DNA of 6,779 nucleotides from Bacillota bacterium. GTDB taxonomy: Bacteria; Bacillota; Clostridia; Lachnospirales; Lachnospiraceae. The stretch spans positions 1 through 6,779 of the forward strand of contig JAEZRJ010000070.1 of assembly GCA_023412855.1 (NCBI GenBank). The letters run 5' to 3'. Each line of letters begins with the position of its first letter. Position 1 is the stretch's first letter. Made by a program: the position numbers and the translations under genes. Shown one piece after another: positions 1-5,895 of the stretch. Below the pieces are notes generated by a model, which saw only the letters and a list, made by a program, of their open reading frames with translations, was not told the origin of the DNA and did not search any database.

Positions 1-175
1 TCACTTTGACAGTCTGACCAAAGATATTTTTTCTTCCTTCGGTAGCCCATTCATCTGTTACTTCCGCCATAGTGGAAGATGGGGTAATTGGGTAAATTGC
101 AGCCACATCGCTATAAGCATAGGACACGTGTGCAGCAGCTTGGTTACCATCCATTGTTTTCTTTGTTCGTGCCAT
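1..175 (-). CDS. nifJ: Pyruvate:ferredoxin (flavodoxin) oxidoreductase, N-terminal fragment
   Basis: This is the first 58 codons of a gene that runs off the left edge. The product of this family oxidises pyruvate with CoA to acetyl-CoA and CO2 in the cytoplasm, passing electrons to ferredoxin by way of thiamine diphosphate and iron-sulfur clusters. The reading begins MARTKKTMDGNQAAAHVSYA, and residues 27-34 read IYPITPSS, the family's N-terminal pyruvate-binding motif; its threonine falls at position 31, as in the well-studied Desulfovibrio enzyme. The start is well fixed: an AAGGAGG ribosome binding site (complement of 183-189) lies 7 bases before the ATG. Domains beyond the window, including the clusters and the TPP site, cannot be checked. 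The gene is divergent from ackA, which acts one step after acetyl phosphate is formed. A related 2-oxoacid oxidoreductase is possible, but the N-terminus fits PFOR best. Confidence 0.9.
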   Translation of the reverse strand, partial: MARTKKTMDGNQAAAHVSYAYSDVAAIYPITPSSTMAEVTDEWATEGRKNIFGQTVKV

Positions 176-271
176 GTTGAAACCTCCTTTTGTTTGTTTA
201 AAAAGTAGCCATTATTATTAGAATCCTCGGGAAAAAACTATTTTCCGGGAAAGTGCCCATCCTTTATTTAT

Positions 272-294
272 AGTTTAAAATAGAGTTTAAAATA
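272..294. repeat. Tandem pair of AGTTTAAAATA
   Basis: The 11-base unit AGTTTAAAATA occurs at 272-282 and again at 284-294, one base apart, so the period is 12. On the nifJ strand the units read TATTTTAAACT, and the second is followed by TATAAA, which could serve as a weak -10 box with TTATTT 17 bases upstream. The pair might be a binding site for a regulator that reads successive helical turns, or a second nifJ promoter. Both readings are inference. Confidence 0.5.
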
Positions 295-319
295 AGGAAA
301 TTTTAGAGATAGACATTAA

Positions 320-347
320 TTAATAGTAATGATTACTATGATTACAA
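320..347 (-). promoter_or_regulatory. Candidate nifJ promoter
   Basis: On the minus strand a -35-like TTGTAA (347-342) is followed after 16 bases by a -10-like TATTAA (325-320). This predicts a nifJ leader of about 135 bases. The boxes are only moderate matches to the vegetative consensus, so other positions are possible. The main support is location: the strongest dyad of the region (323-339) lies exactly between and over these boxes, as expected for a repressor operator. Confidence 0.35.
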
Positions 348-360
348 TAGTATCATACTA
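323..360. promoter_or_regulatory. Dyad cluster resembling a Fur-family operator
   Basis: Positions 323-339 form a perfect palindrome with 8-base arms around a central G (ATAGTAAT / ATTACTAT). Positions 348-360 form a second perfect one with 6-base arms (TAGTAT, C, ATACTA). A third, looser pairing joins 330-339 to 347-355. Further copies of the words occur nearby: ATGATTAC at 329-336 and 338-345, ATTACTAT again at 369-376, and the palindrome ATTAATTAAT at 315-324. The 7-1-7 architecture and the core GTAATnATTAC match the pattern recalled for Bacillus Zur boxes (TCGTAATnATTACGA), and differ more from the PerR box (TTATAATnATTATAA). Which Fur-family member would bind, if any, is not decided by the sequence. 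The site overlaps the candidate nifJ promoter and lies upstream of the candidate ackA promoter. Confidence 0.5.
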
Positions 361-380
361 AATTTTCTATTACTATAGGA

Positions 381-409
381 TTTTTTGCACTTTTTGTACT
401 TTTTATAAT
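381..409 (+). promoter_or_regulatory. Candidate ackA promoter
   Basis: A perfect -10 hexamer TATAAT sits at 404-409. The matching -35 is poor: TTTTTT at 381-386 with a 17-base spacer, while the better-looking TTGCAC (385-390) would leave only 13 bases. A different pairing, TTGTAC (394-399) with TATAAA (416-421) and a 16-base spacer, is about as good. Either start gives an ackA leader of roughly 100-110 bases. A weak -35 next to a dyad cluster would be consistent with regulated expression, but that is inference. Confidence 0.3.
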
Positions 410-525
410 ACAAATTATAAAACAAATTAGGGTAGAAATAAAGCACATATTATTGTAAAATATTTAACATAAATTACGGAGCAGGAAACGTCCTTGCATT
501 ACCGGCATAGAATAAGGAGAATAGC

Positions 526-1728
526 ATGAATATATTGGTTATAAACTGTGGAAGTTCATCCCTTAAATATCAATTGATCAACAGTGAAAATGAGAAAGTT
601 CTTGCAAAAGGGCTTTGTGAAAGAATCGGAATAGATGCAAGTTCCATAACCCATCAGCCTGCGGACAGAGAGAAGTGGAAAAAAGAGGTGGACATGCAGG
701 ATCACACGGCAGCCGTAAAGCTGGTGATAGAAACTTTGACGGATAAAGAGATAGGAGTCATCCATTCTCTTGACGAAATAGATGCTGTGGGTCACCGTAT
801 CGTTCATGGAGGGGAGAAATTCGCTTCTTCCGTTATCATTACCGAAGAAGTACAAAGACAGGTGGAAGAGTGCAATGATTTAGCGCCCCTTCACAATCCG
901 GCTAATTTAATCGGTATTCGATCCTGCAAAGAGGTAATGCCCGATGTGCCTATGGTAGGCGTATTCGATACCGCTTTTCATCAGACGATGCCGAAGAAGG
1001 CGTATATGTACGGTCTTCCTTACGAATACTATGAGAATTATAAGGTGAGGCGTTATGGCTTTCATGGAACGAGCCACGATTTCGTTTCCAGAAGAGCGGC
1101 AGAAATTCTTGGGAAAGACAGGAAAGATTTGAAAATCATCGTTTGCCATTTAGGAAACGGTGCCAGCGTATCTGCAGTCAAGAACGGACAGTCCGTGGAT
1201 ACTTCCATGGGGCTGACGCCTCTGGAAGGCTTGATCATGGGAACGAGAAGCGGGGATATCGATCCCGCAATCATTACTTTTATAAGTAAAAAGGAAAATA
1301 TCTCCGCGGAAGAGGTAATCGATATATGCAATAAAAAATCAGGAGTTCTTGGATTGTCAGACGGTTTTTCCAGCGATTTCAGGGATTTGGCGGAGGCGGC
1401 TGCGGACGGAAACGAAAGCGCCCGGACAGCACTGGAAACCTATGCTTACCGCGTAGGAAAGTATATCGGTGCCTATGCGGCAGCGATGAACGGCGTGGAT
1501 GTCATCGCTTTTACTGCGGGAGCGGGGGAAAATAACGCGGAGGTACGCAAACTGATCGGACAATACATCGGCTATCTCGGAACCAATATCGACGAGGAGA
1601 AAAATAAGCTTCGGGGAAAAGAAGTGATCTTGTCCGACGAGGGCGCCAGAGTGGCTGCGATGGTAGTGCCTACGGACGAAGAGCTGGCAATAGCGCGGGA
1701 GACGGCAAGGCTGGTCAAGGGCGTGTAA
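526..1728 (+). CDS. ackA: Acetate kinase
   Basis: AckA transfers phosphate from acetyl phosphate to ADP, giving acetate and ATP, the last step of the acetate fermentation branch; it also runs in reverse to activate acetate. It is a cytoplasmic dimer of the ASKHA fold. The 400 residues are full length for the family. Both family signatures are present: INCGSSSLKY at 6-15 and GFHGTSHDFV at 178-187. The catalytic set known from the Methanosarcina enzyme is recognisable at nearly the same numbers: N7, R91 (RIVHGGE), D148 (FDTAFH), H180, R241 (GTRSGD) and a glutamate in PTDEE near 385. AAGGAGA at 514-520 fixes the start. The usual partner pta (phosphotransacetylase) is not adjacent on either visible side; nifJ diverges upstream and cca follows after 63 bases. 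Propionate or butyrate kinase is less likely, since butyrate kinases are shorter and lack this close match. Confidence 0.97.
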   Translation: MNILVINCGSSSLKYQLINSENEKVLAKGLCERIGIDASSITHQPADREKWKKEVDMQDHTAAVKLVIETLTDKEIGVIHSLDEIDAVGHRIVHGGEKFASSVIITEEVQRQVEECNDLAPLHNPANLIGIRSCKEVMPDVPMVGVFDTAFHQTMPKKAYMYGLPYEYYENYKVRRYGFHGTSHDFVSRRAAEILGKDRKDLKIIVCHLGNGASVSAVKNGQSVDTSMGLTPLEGLIMGTRSGDIDPAIITFISKKENISAEEVIDICNKKSGVLGLSDGFSSDFRDLAEAAADGNESARTALETYAYRVGKYIGAYAAAMNGVDVIAFTAGAGENNAEVRKLIGQYIGYLGTNIDEEKNKLRGKEVILSDEGARVAAMVVPTDEELAIARETARLVKGV

Positions 1729-1744
1729 CTGACGCAAATTTGTG

Positions 1745-1766
1745 CCTGCGGCAATGAGCTTGCAGG
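1745..1766 (+). other. Small hairpin between ackA and cca
   Basis: CCTGC (1745-1749) pairs with GCAGG (1762-1766); an inner GC/GC (1751-1752 with 1758-1759) can add two pairs around an AATGA loop. No T-run follows, so this is not a rho-independent terminator, and transcription could continue from ackA into cca. It ends 25 bases before the cca ATG, whose own ribosome binding site is weak, so an effect on cca translation or on mRNA processing is conceivable but unproven. Confidence 0.4.
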
Positions 1767-1791
1767 TAATGGAAAGGGCATAGTTATTTTT

Positions 1792-3129
1792 ATGTATATT
1801 GAGCTGCCGGAAAAGGTAAGAGAAATTATAGCGGTTATAGAAAAGGCAGGATACGAGGCCTATGCGGTGGGCGGCTGTGTGAGAGATTCGATTCTGGGAC
1901 GAAAGCCGGACGATTGGGACATTACCACCTCGGCCAAGCCGGATAAAATCAAAGAGCTTTTTAGGAGAACCGTGGATACCGGAATTAAGCACGGTACGGT
2001 TACTGTCCTCTTGGATAAAGAAGGCTTCGAGGTAACGACGTATCGGATAGACGGGGAATATGAGGACAGCAGGCACCCTAAGGAAGTCGTTTTCACCGCT
2101 GATATCGTGGAGGACTTGAAGCGCCGGGATTTTACTGTTAACGCCATGGCGTATAACGACAGCCGCGGCCTGATCGACGTATTCGGGGGAATACAGGATA
2201 TCGGAGAAAAGGTCATACGCTGTGTGGGGAATCCCAGGGAACGGTTTTCCGAGGATGCCCTGCGCATGATGCGGGCAGTTCGCTTCTCGGCGCAGTTGGG
2301 ATATACCATTCACGAGGATACGAAGAGGGCCATAACCGATATGGCAAAGAACCTGGAAAATATAAGCGCGGAGCGGATTCAAACGGAGTTAGTAAAGCTG
2401 CTCCTCTCCCCCCATCCTGATTATCTTAAGGTATGCTATGAGATAGGGATCACGAGAGTTATCCTGCCGGAGTTCGACCGTTGTATGGTGACTCCCCAGA
2501 ATAATCCTCATCATATCTATTCGGTAGGAGAGCATACGCTGCATTCCATGCAGGAGATAGAGGCGGATAAGGTACTGCGGCTGACGATGCTGTTTCACGA
2601 TGTAGGAAAGCCGGAGACGAGAACCACGGACGATATGGGGATAGACCATTTTTATAATCACGGGACGGTGGGCGAGGATATTTCCAAGGAAGTACTGCGC
2701 CGGTTGAAGTTCGATAACGACACGATTTATAAGGTGTCCAGACTGATACGCTATCACGATTATGACATACATTTATCCGCCAGAGGCGTGCGAAGAGCCA
2801 TATATAAAATAGGAGAAGATATTTTCCCTTATCTTTTTGCTGTTAAACTTGCGGATACCTTGGCCCAAAGCGATTACGAGAGGGAGGAAAAGCTTAGCAC
2901 CCTTTCACAGCTTCATCGTATTTATGAGCAGGTATTGGAAGCGAAGGAGTGCGTTTCTCTTAAAACCCTGGCCGTAACGGGCAGTGACCTCATCGCTGAC
3001 GGGATGGCCCCGGGAAGAGAACTGGGAGAGGTCTTAAACCGGTTGCTGGAGATAGTATTAGAGGATCCTGAACATAACAATAAAGAAGAACTCTTGAAGT
3101 ACGCGAGAGAGATAAAGCCGCAAAATTGA
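1792..3129 (+). CDS. cca: CCA tRNA nucleotidyltransferase (class II, with HD domain)
   Basis: This enzyme adds or repairs the 3'-terminal CCA of tRNAs from CTP and ATP without a nucleic acid template. Motifs in order: GGCVRD at 27-32; the metal-binding aspartates D41 and D43 in DDWDITT; RRDFTVNAM at 111-119; and the nucleotide-selecting EDxxR motif (E154, D155, R158) followed by the conserved RAVRF at 161-165. The C-terminal part carries an HD phosphohydrolase-type domain: H248, the HD pair 269-270 in LFHDVGKPE, H290, and probably D355. The 445 residues are typical of the clostridial form. The complete motif set suggests full CCA addition rather than a split CC- or A-adding enzyme, although poly(A) polymerase is a close relative. 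The ATG has only a weak AAGGG 13 bases upstream; no other in-frame ATG, GTG or TTG occurs in the spacer, so the start is kept. Probably co-transcribed with ackA. Confidence 0.94.
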   Translation: MYIELPEKVREIIAVIEKAGYEAYAVGGCVRDSILGRKPDDWDITTSAKPDKIKELFRRTVDTGIKHGTVTVLLDKEGFEVTTYRIDGEYEDSRHPKEVVFTADIVEDLKRRDFTVNAMAYNDSRGLIDVFGGIQDIGEKVIRCVGNPRERFSEDALRMMRAVRFSAQLGYTIHEDTKRAITDMAKNLENISAERIQTELVKLLLSPHPDYLKVCYEIGITRVILPEFDRCMVTPQNNPHHIYSVGEHTLHSMQEIEADKVLRLTMLFHDVGKPETRTTDDMGIDHFYNHGTVGEDISKEVLRRLKFDNDTIYKVSRLIRYHDYDIHLSARGVRRAIYKIGEDIFPYLFAVKLADTLAQSDYEREEKLSTLSQLHRIYEQVLEAKECVSLKTLAVTGSDLIADGMAPGRELGEVLNRLLEIVLEDPEHNNKEELLKYAREIKPQN

Positions 3130-3156
3130 ATTCCGATTATATGAAAAACAATAGAT

Positions 3157-3185
3157 GAATACTTTTCTATATCACCTCATAAGAT
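3157..3185 (+). promoter_or_regulatory. Candidate sigma-E (mother-cell) sporulation promoter
   Basis: GAATACT (3157-3163) and CATAAGAT (3178-3185) are separated by 14 bases. Against the Bacillus sigma-E consensus as I recall it (KMATATT, 14-15 bases, CATACAHT), the upstream box matches at 6 of 7 positions and the downstream box at 6 of 8. CATAAGATA also fits the sigma-K -10 pattern CATAnnnTA exactly, but the AC expected about 16-17 bases upstream is only approximately placed. A start near 3192 would give a leader of about 25 bases to the GTG at 3217. The downstream gene belongs to a spore-coat family, which is independent support. Confidence 0.45.
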
Positions 3186-3216
3186 AGGATAGAACTACGA
3201 TATGGGGGGTATTCAC

Positions 3217-4257
3217 GTGAATGACAGGGCAGTTGGCGTGCTTGAAAATTATGATATAAACGTGCTTCGAACGTGGAAAGGAAGAGGAGCCATTTTGTGC
3301 GACTCTGACAAGGGTCTGCTGATTTTAAAGGAATATGCAGGACCCAGAGATAAGATATTTTTTCAGGATGCGCTGCTTAATTCCATAAAAAAGCAGGGAT
3401 TTAATATGGTGGAGTCCATTTTGAAGGCTAAGGACGGTGAGCTGGTCGTATACGATCAGGATAAGGTGCCATACATATTAAAAACCTACTTTGACGGCAG
3501 AGAATGTAACATTCGCGACACCAAGGAATGTATACAAGCCGTAAAAACATTGGCCCTCCTTCATAATGCCTCTGATATGCCCGATTTTCAGGGAAGCTAC
3601 GAGGACGCAGGCTTTAAAATTGATAAGGAATATGAGAAGCATAATAAAGAGCTGCGCAAGGTAAGAAAGTTTCTTAGGGAGAAGAGTCAAAAGACGAACT
3701 TCGAGATATTTTTGTTAAAGCATTATGACTATTTCTTCGACCTTGCACTTCAGGTAACGGAAGAGGTCCGCTTTTATTTGAGGGAAACGGCTCCCGGACA
3801 GGAGAAGAGTTCCTGCGTCATATGTCACGGGGACTACCAGTATCACAACATTCTCGTTCCCTCCGCCAATGCGGTCTGGAATAATGACGGGCAAAGCTTT
3901 GCGGTCATTAACTTCGAAAAATGTATCAAAGATAGTTCGGTGCGGGATTTGTACCTTTTTATGCGCAAGCTGTTGGAGAAGAGTGACTGGTCCAAGGAGC
4001 TTGGAATAACTTTGCTGGAGGCGTACAGCAGCGAGAGAGCTATGTCTCCTGCGGATTATACCCATCTGTATTACCGTTTCATATATCCTGAGAAGTTCTG
4101 GAAAATTGTGAATTTCTACTATAATTCTGGAAAAGCGTGGATTCCGGGGCGCAATCTGGAGAAGCTGGAGAAGCTTTTGGAGCAGGAACAAGCTAAGATC
4201 AGCTTTTTGGAAAATTATAAAAGTACTTACGGATGCTTTTCTTTTAAGGGATATTAG
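3217..4257 (+). CDS. CotS-family spore coat / APH-fold kinase-like protein
   Basis: The protein has the aminoglycoside-phosphotransferase-like fold of the CotS/YsxE/YutH group, some members of which are inner spore coat proteins assembled in the mother cell. Numbering from the GTG: an N-lobe with a possible nucleotide-binding lysine at 38 (LILKEY), then the Brenner-type catalytic loop HGDYQYHN at 204-211 with D206 and N211. The place of the DFG-like metal aspartate reads INFEK at 231-235, so an asparagine (N232) stands there; SVRDLYLF follows at 241-248. The 346 residues suit the family. The start is chosen at GTG 3217, where GGGGGGT (3204-3210) lies 6 bases upstream; an in-frame ATG at 3202 would add five residues, but that G-rich run would then lie inside the gene and only a distant AGGA would precede it. 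It follows cca by 87 bases and has its own sigma-E-like promoter. Kinase activity is not established, and it is unlikely to give drug resistance. Confidence 0.8.
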   Translation: MNDRAVGVLENYDINVLRTWKGRGAILCDSDKGLLILKEYAGPRDKIFFQDALLNSIKKQGFNMVESILKAKDGELVVYDQDKVPYILKTYFDGRECNIRDTKECIQAVKTLALLHNASDMPDFQGSYEDAGFKIDKEYEKHNKELRKVRKFLREKSQKTNFEIFLLKHYDYFFDLALQVTEEVRFYLRETAPGQEKSSCVICHGDYQYHNILVPSANAVWNNDGQSFAVINFEKCIKDSSVRDLYLFMRKLLEKSDWSKELGITLLEAYSSERAMSPADYTHLYYRFIYPEKFWKIVNFYYNSGKAWIPGRNLEKLEKLLEQEQAKISFLENYKSTYGCFSFKGY

Positions 4258-4325
4258 TATATAATAACAAGGATATAAGGAAGATTTAGATAAGTAAATG
4301 GAAATATAAAGTTAATTTTTACACA
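4258..4325. other. AT-rich spacer, nothing firm seen
   Basis: This stretch follows the CotS-like stop codon and precedes the hairpin element. TATAAT occurs at 4260-4265, overlapping the end of the gene, but no acceptable -35 box stands 16-18 bases upstream. No T-run terminator or reading frame with a ribosome binding site is visible, so the promoter of the following gene is unidentified. Confidence 0.4.
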
Positions 4326-4443
4326 GCATCTTAACACTTGCTGTTAAGATGCGTAAGAACGTGATTCAGGAGATGATCTCTGCTTCGCGAAGCGAATTGA
4401 AATGCAGAAATCATGGGTTGCTGTGAATGGAGTGAACAGTAAC
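4326..4443. repeat. Triple-hairpin palindromic element upstream of the PEGA gene
   Basis: Three inverted repeats stand in a row. Hairpin A has a perfect 11-base stem (4326-4336 with 4342-4352; GCATCTTAACA / TGTTAAGATGC) and loop CTTGC. Hairpin B pairs 4373-4383 with 4404-4414, 10 of 11 bases matching, and continues directly into an inner stem TTCGC/GCGAA (4384-4388 with 4392-4396), leaving a 7-base bulge. Hairpin C pairs 4417-4424 with 4436-4443 (8 pairs, one G-U). No T-run follows any of them. The last arm ends 10 bases before the AGGAGGTG of the PEGA gene. From memory similar sequence words recur between genes in Lachnospiraceae, which would make this a dispersed palindromic repeat or MITE-like element; a structured 5' leader is the alternative. 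I could not verify recurrence. Confidence 0.55.
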
Positions 4444-4466
4444 ACTACAAATGAGGAGGTGTATTC

Positions 4467-5885
4467 ATGCGCAGTAATTCTGGGAAGAGGACTGGAAAGG
4501 GCAGGCCGATTGTTTTTACGGCAGCGGTGCTTTTGATATTGACTGCAGGCATGGTTGCGGCAGGAGGTATTCCGATTGAAGGCAAGATAGGTATGGCGCA
4601 TGAGGCTACGGATGAAAGCTACAATTCGGGATTCGTTATCGCAAAGCCCGGAAGCTATGACTCGGTGGATACGGCTGTCATAAGGAAGCTGGATATAGAG
4701 AATGACAGCATAACCTTTATGAATATAGAAACGGGAAGAGACTATACGCTTACCTATGACGGGACCACTGTCATTATGGATAAGTACGGCAGTGCGCTTG
4801 CGATGACTCAGATGAAGAGCGGGGACATCGTAGATGTAACCTTCCTGAAAGCGAAGAAGAAGCTGGCGCAGATGAATTTGTCAGCAAAAGCATGGGTTTT
4901 TGAAAATGTAGAAAAGTATAATTTTGACACTGTAAATAGAAATGCGGCAATCGGCGGCAATGTGTACAGCTTGAGAAATGACGTAGTGGTTATCTCTGAA
5001 GGCAAGGAAGCTCAGCTCGAGGACATTGTAAAAGGCGATATTGTAACGATAAGCGGCGTAGGCAATACGGTATACAGTGTATTGGTAGAGCGGGGGCATG
5101 GTTATCTGAGTCTCAGCGACGATGAATATCTGAAGGACGGCTGGATTGAGGTAGGCCAGAGCGTTATCTGTCAGATTGCGGAGGATATGCTTCTGGCAGT
5201 GCCGGAGGGAACCTATGATGTGCATCTGACAGCCGCAGGTATCGATGAGACGAAGAAAGTCACTATTTACAGGAACCAAGAGGTTACCTTAGATGTCAGC
5301 GACGTAAAAGTGCAGGCTCCTAAGACCGGCAAGATTATTTTTGCCGTAACGCCGAGTGAGGCCGCCGTTTACATCGATGGCAGCGAGGTAGATATTACAG
5401 GCCCGGTGGAGCTGGAGTATGGCGTACATCAGATGATTGCCAAGGCGGACGGCTACGAGACGGTTACCCAATATATTAAAGTAGGTCAGGAATTGGCCAG
5501 CATCAGCATAGCTTTGGAGGAGGGAGAAATGGAAGAGGAAGATAATTCCTCCAGTGTATCTGCTAATGAATTGACCAGTTCATACAGAGTATATATCGAT
5601 TCGCCTTCCGACGTGGAGGTATATGTGGATGGTATTTATATAGGAATGTCGCCGGTTAACTTCAAGAAAGAGGCGGGAACTCATACGATAACTTTCAGAA
5701 AGACCGGTTATGTAACGAAGAGCTATACGGTTCAGATCGACGATGAGGAGAGGGACGTGACTTATTCCTTTACGGATTTAGTAAAGGAGGACGGCACCGG
5801 CACTACAGTGAGCGGTAACAACTCCTCCAGCAGCAGTACGGTAAGCGGTAATTCTGTGAGCGGTAACTCCGTAAGCGGCAATTAA
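4467..5885 (+). CDS. Exported PEGA-repeat surface protein
   Basis: The specific function is unknown. Visible order: a basic N-terminus (R2, K7, R8, K11, R13); one hydrophobic stretch at about 14-34, either a signal peptide (possible cleavage after VAA, 30-32) or a membrane anchor, without a lipobox cysteine; a beta-rich region at about 70-215 with two similar stretches that each end in a GDIV motif (119-122, 190-193); then PEGA repeats at about 285-345 (VYIDGSEVDITGPVELEYG) and 371-425 (VYVDGIYIGMSPVNF). The stretch 228-278, with VPEGTYDVHLTA, looks like a third, degenerate copy. An acidic linker (351-360) separates the two clear repeats, and the tail is a Ser/Asn/Gly string ending in VSGNSVSGNSVSGN. 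PEGA domains are beta folds common in bacterial surface proteins, so an envelope role is likely. The start has a strong AGGAGGTG at 4454-4461. mazG follows after 10 bases and is probably co-transcribed. Confidence 0.8.
   Translation: MRSNSGKRTGKGRPIVFTAAVLLILTAGMVAAGGIPIEGKIGMAHEATDESYNSGFVIAKPGSYDSVDTAVIRKLDIENDSITFMNIETGRDYTLTYDGTTVIMDKYGSALAMTQMKSGDIVDVTFLKAKKKLAQMNLSAKAWVFENVEKYNFDTVNRNAAIGGNVYSLRNDVVVISEGKEAQLEDIVKGDIVTISGVGNTVYSVLVERGHGYLSLSDDEYLKDGWIEVGQSVICQIAEDMLLAVPEGTYDVHLTAAGIDETKKVTIYRNQEVTLDVSDVKVQAPKTGKIIFAVTPSEAAVYIDGSEVDITGPVELEYGVHQMIAKADGYETVTQYIKVGQELASISIALEEGEMEEEDNSSSVSANELTSSYRVYIDSPSDVEVYVDGIYIGMSPVNFKKEAGTHTITFRKTGYVTKSYTVQIDDEERDVTYSFTDLVKEDGTGTTVSGNNSSSSSTVSGNSVSGNSVSGN
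5841..5882 (+). repeat. 15-base tandem repeat encoding VSGNS
   Basis: Units at 5841-5855, 5856-5870 and a shortened one at 5871-5882 encode VSGNS, VSGNS and VSGN just before the stop codon. An earlier VSGN lies at 5808-5819. The units differ only at third positions (for example GTA/GTG, AAT/AAC), so they have begun to drift. Such a coding repeat can gain or lose units by slippage without shifting the frame, changing the length of the exposed tail. Confidence 0.75.
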
Positions 5886-5895
5886 CGGGGGAAAT

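Larger units (their letters stand above)
176..525. other. Divergent intergenic region between nifJ and ackA
   Basis: This is 350 bases of AT-rich DNA with no credible open reading frame. It holds both ribosome binding sites (183-189 on minus, 514-520 on plus), two candidate promoters, a dyad cluster at 315-376 and a tandem repeat at 272-294. Nearer nifJ lies a patch at 228-252 in which CGGGAAA occurs twice (228-234, 246-252), GGAAAA (230-235) can pair with TTTTCC (241-246), and 242-252 is an 11-base palindrome. In the nifJ transcript this would make a short 6-base-pair leader hairpin. In the ackA leader, GCAGGA (481-486) can pair with TCCTTGC (491-497) around an AACG loop with one bulge. I recognise no known riboswitch class in either leader. 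Confidence 0.7.

Noticed and set aside
1357..2382. A 341-codon open frame on the minus strand across the ackA end and cca start
   Set aside because: It is antisense to two genes with complete catalytic motifs, crosses their boundary, and resembles no family I know; it is a shadow of their codon pattern.
3217..4257. An aminoglycoside resistance phosphotransferase
   Set aside because: The fold and HGDxxxxN motif are shared, but the overall pattern, including VRDLYLFMRK, and the sporulation-type promoter point to the CotS group.
4331..4347. TTAACA...TGTTAA as a Rex (redox) operator
   Set aside because: Rex sites have the half-sites in the opposite order (TTGTTAA, gap, TTAACAA); the words here lie in the stem of a hairpin.
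4326..4352. Hairpin A as a rho-independent terminator of the CotS-like gene
   Set aside because: The stem is strong, but neither strand shows a T-run directly after it.
4344..4601. An 85-codon minus-strand frame over the hairpin element and the PEGA gene start
   Set aside because: It overlaps a palindromic element and a well-supported gene start, and its product is not recognisable.
5808..5885. A CRISPR-like or non-coding tandem repeat
   Set aside because: The units are in frame, contiguous without spacers, and vary at third codon positions, so they are coding repeats.
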